From positions 1-20,399 of IMG/VR virus record IMGVR_UViG_3300030380_003097: a stretch of 20,399 nucleotides of DNA; one strand, given 5' to 3'. The translations under genes and the position numbers were made by a program. Position 1 is the first letter of the stretch; every line of letters starts with the position of its first letter. This stretch comes from a virus. This document shows positions 19,338-20,399 of the stretch, piece after piece. Under the pieces are notes generated by a model. It made no database searches. It had not been told where the DNA came from and saw only the letters and a program-made list of their open reading frames with translations.

Positions 19338-19413
19338 TTTGTTTGTTTTGCTTACGTAAGTAGCTTACTAGCTTTTTTACGTTTAAAGTTTTTATTTTAT
19401 ACTGTTTTTTCAT
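19312..19413 (-). CDS. Tiny basic ORF coupled to the DUF6712-like gene, 33 aa
   Basis: The ATG at 19413 shares ATGA with the DUF6712-like stop, and the TAG at 19314-19312 lies within the 40-residue ORF in another frame. The peptide is MKKQYKIKTLNVKKLVSYLR plus a basic tail. About one third of its residues are Lys/Arg. Coupling supports it, but its overlap with another small ORF lowers confidence. Confidence 0.35.
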   Translation of the reverse strand: MKKQYKIKTLNVKKLVSYLRKQNKQNGKYNKLG

Positions 19414-19931
19414 AATACCCAGCCTGTAAATGCCGCGCTTTTTTCTGGCTGCATTTGCTCATTGTTATTTTCGTAATACTTAGGAAACTTGCTTGACGCG
19501 TGAAAACTCATATAGTCAATAAAGCGCCTGGTATAAAATTCTGCGCTACTGCGATGCTTTTGTACTAAATAGTCTACTTCGTCTTTGCTTACGTTTGCGC
19601 CTGTCTCGCTTGTTGTCTTGAACAAACCGCCGTTTTTAATAGAATACGAGCAAAAAGGCAAATAGTCGACCATACTAAAATGTATAAGCATAGGCTGTAA
19701 ATAGTCATTAAGTAGCGCTTGCGTGTCAGCGTCTATTGGTGTTGGCGGAGTTGCTTGACTAGCTATAATTTTGTCGCTAATTTGGTCGTATAATGCCGAG
19801 CCGCAGTATTGTAAAATATGCGTTTGTTGCGCGAGTTTGACCGACTGCAAAAATAGGTCGGTATCTACGTTTCCGTTTATTATAGTGTTTTTTACTAAGT
19901 CTGTCCTATTTATAAATAATGCTGTAGCCAT
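19410..19931 (-). CDS. DUF6712-like phage structural protein, 173 aa
   Basis: The protein is largely helical and begins MATALFINRTDLVKNTIING. It contains LQSVKLAQQTHILQYCGSAL (28-47), LLNDYLQPMLIHFSMVDYLP (73-92) and the basic helix SSAEFYTRRFIDYMSFHASS (127-146). This pattern I associate with DUF6712, a family found in Bacteroidota phages next to head genes and thought to be a head-completion or adaptor protein. The stop overlaps the next small ORF, and the start follows the upstream head-type gene by four bases. The structural role is inferred from context. Confidence 0.62.
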   Translation of the reverse strand: MATALFINRTDLVKNTIINGNVDTDLFLQSVKLAQQTHILQYCGSALYDQISDKIIASQATPPTPIDADTQALLNDYLQPMLIHFSMVDYLPFCSYSIKNGGLFKTTSETGANVSKDEVDYLVQKHRSSAEFYTRRFIDYMSFHASSKFPKYYENNNEQMQPEKSAAFTGWVL

Positions 19932-19935
19932 AATT

Positions 19936-20399
19936 TTATCTGTAATAACCGTTATTTGGCATATTTGCTGGGTACATAGCTACCTCTTTTGGGTTTTTAA
20001 CGATGCGCGCCTCGCTGCGTAAGCTAGGATCAAGCTCGTTAATTTTCCGTATAGCCTCTGTTACCGTAATTTTTTTGTTGTTTTTCTTTAAATAAACCCT
20101 ACGCTCGAAGTAATGGCGGCAATTCGGACCGCCTTTGTATAAAAAGCAATTATAATTTGCTGCGCCGTCAATTCCAAACCCTGGGTTTACGCCGTCCGCG
20201 TTTCCGTTGTAGTCTGGGTGGTCGCTGTCTAAGTCTTCTACTCGGTATACTTTGCCAGCATTCCACATTTTACGGCAAAATTCACGTTGAGGGTTGTTGT
20301 TGCCCATATACGCATAGCGCACTTTTAAAATTAGCGTGTCTTGGTCGCTTTTACGACTTGGCGTACTTCGCACAACGCTAGCTAGGTTTAAGGCATTAT
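19936..20399 (-). CDS. Head-type structural/protease-like protein, C-terminal part (runs off window)
   Basis: The frame is open to the window edge. A GTG at 20373 could start it, but codons above it (…NALNLASV) continue the frame, so the gene is probably 5'-truncated by the window. The visible part contains ILKVRYAYMGNNNPQREFCR (about 15-34 from the GTG), KVYRVEDLDSDHPDYNG, then VNPGFGIDGAANYNCFLYKG and GPNCRHYFERRVYLKK. It ends EVAMYPANMPNNGYYR. The C-R-H-Y/W-x-x-R-x-x-Y pattern and paired Cys are like the C-terminal domain of XkdF-like or head morphogenesis proteins of Bacteroidota phages. It probably belongs to the head module beyond 20399. The protease label is uncertain because no catalytic domain is visible here. 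Confidence 0.5.
   Translation of the reverse strand, partial: NALNLASVVRSTPSRKSDQDTLILKVRYAYMGNNNPQREFCRKMWNAGKVYRVEDLDSDHPDYNGNADGVNPGFGIDGAANYNCFLYKGGPNCRHYFERRVYLKKNNKKITVTEAIRKINELDPSLRSEARIVKNPKEVAMYPANMPNNGYYR

Overview
The window looks like part of the genome of a tailed double-stranded DNA phage or prophage that infects a Bacteroidota (probably flavobacterial) host. All the genes I accept lie on the minus strand, so transcription runs from high to low coordinates. Three things point to the host group. Start codons lack Shine-Dalgarno sequences and sit in AT-rich stretches. Promoter-like boxes resemble the Bacteroidota TTTG / TAnnTTTG consensus. Several proteins look like families I associate with flavobacterial phages. 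The sequence is AT-rich, has almost no spacing between genes, and shows frequent TAATG and ATGA stop/start overlaps. I see no integrase, tRNA, rRNA, CRISPR array or insertion sequence.

Layout in the direction of transcription. (1) 20399-19215: the end of a head-type structural protein, a DUF6712-like structural protein and two tiny ORFs. (2) 19202-17097: a 701-residue fibre with about 36 heptads of coiled coil and a C-terminal self-cleaving chaperone domain. (3) 17091-15394: a lysis cassette with a zinc amidase, a 3TM-type holin, a second 2TM membrane protein and several small proteins. (4) 15391-15247: a hairpin, four 18-bp iteron-like repeats and an intrinsic terminator. (5) 15207-14308: a small conserved-looking protein, a NinG-like nuclease, a terminator and a short coiled-coil protein. 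(6) 14289-9162: replication, recombination and expression genes, namely an OB-fold SSB-like protein, a small protein with an SSB-like acidic tail, a RecA-fold helicase, a sigma-like factor, three PD-(D/E)XK-type proteins, a DnaA domain IV-like protein and many tiny proteins. (7) 8762-6618: small and large terminase subunits with a Cys-rich peptide between them, then a Dam-family adenine methyltransferase. (8) 6615-6056: a promoter candidate, about 300 nt of apparently structured noncoding sequence, a 59-residue ORF and an intrinsic terminator. (9) 6007-1: the tail operon, ending in the N-terminal 315 residues of a tape-measure-like protein that runs off the window. Portal and major capsid genes are not in view and probably lie beyond 20399.

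Four good intrinsic terminators, all oriented for the minus strand, divide the window into about five or six transcripts. A phage sigma-like factor could direct some of them. The SSB-like, helicase, DnaA-like, NinG and RecE-like proteins would form a replication and recombination set. The terminase then packages the DNA, and the amidase and holins release the progeny. Seventeen ORFs of 26-59 residues fill the spaces between larger genes. Functions given here rest on motif recognition from memory, not on database searches.
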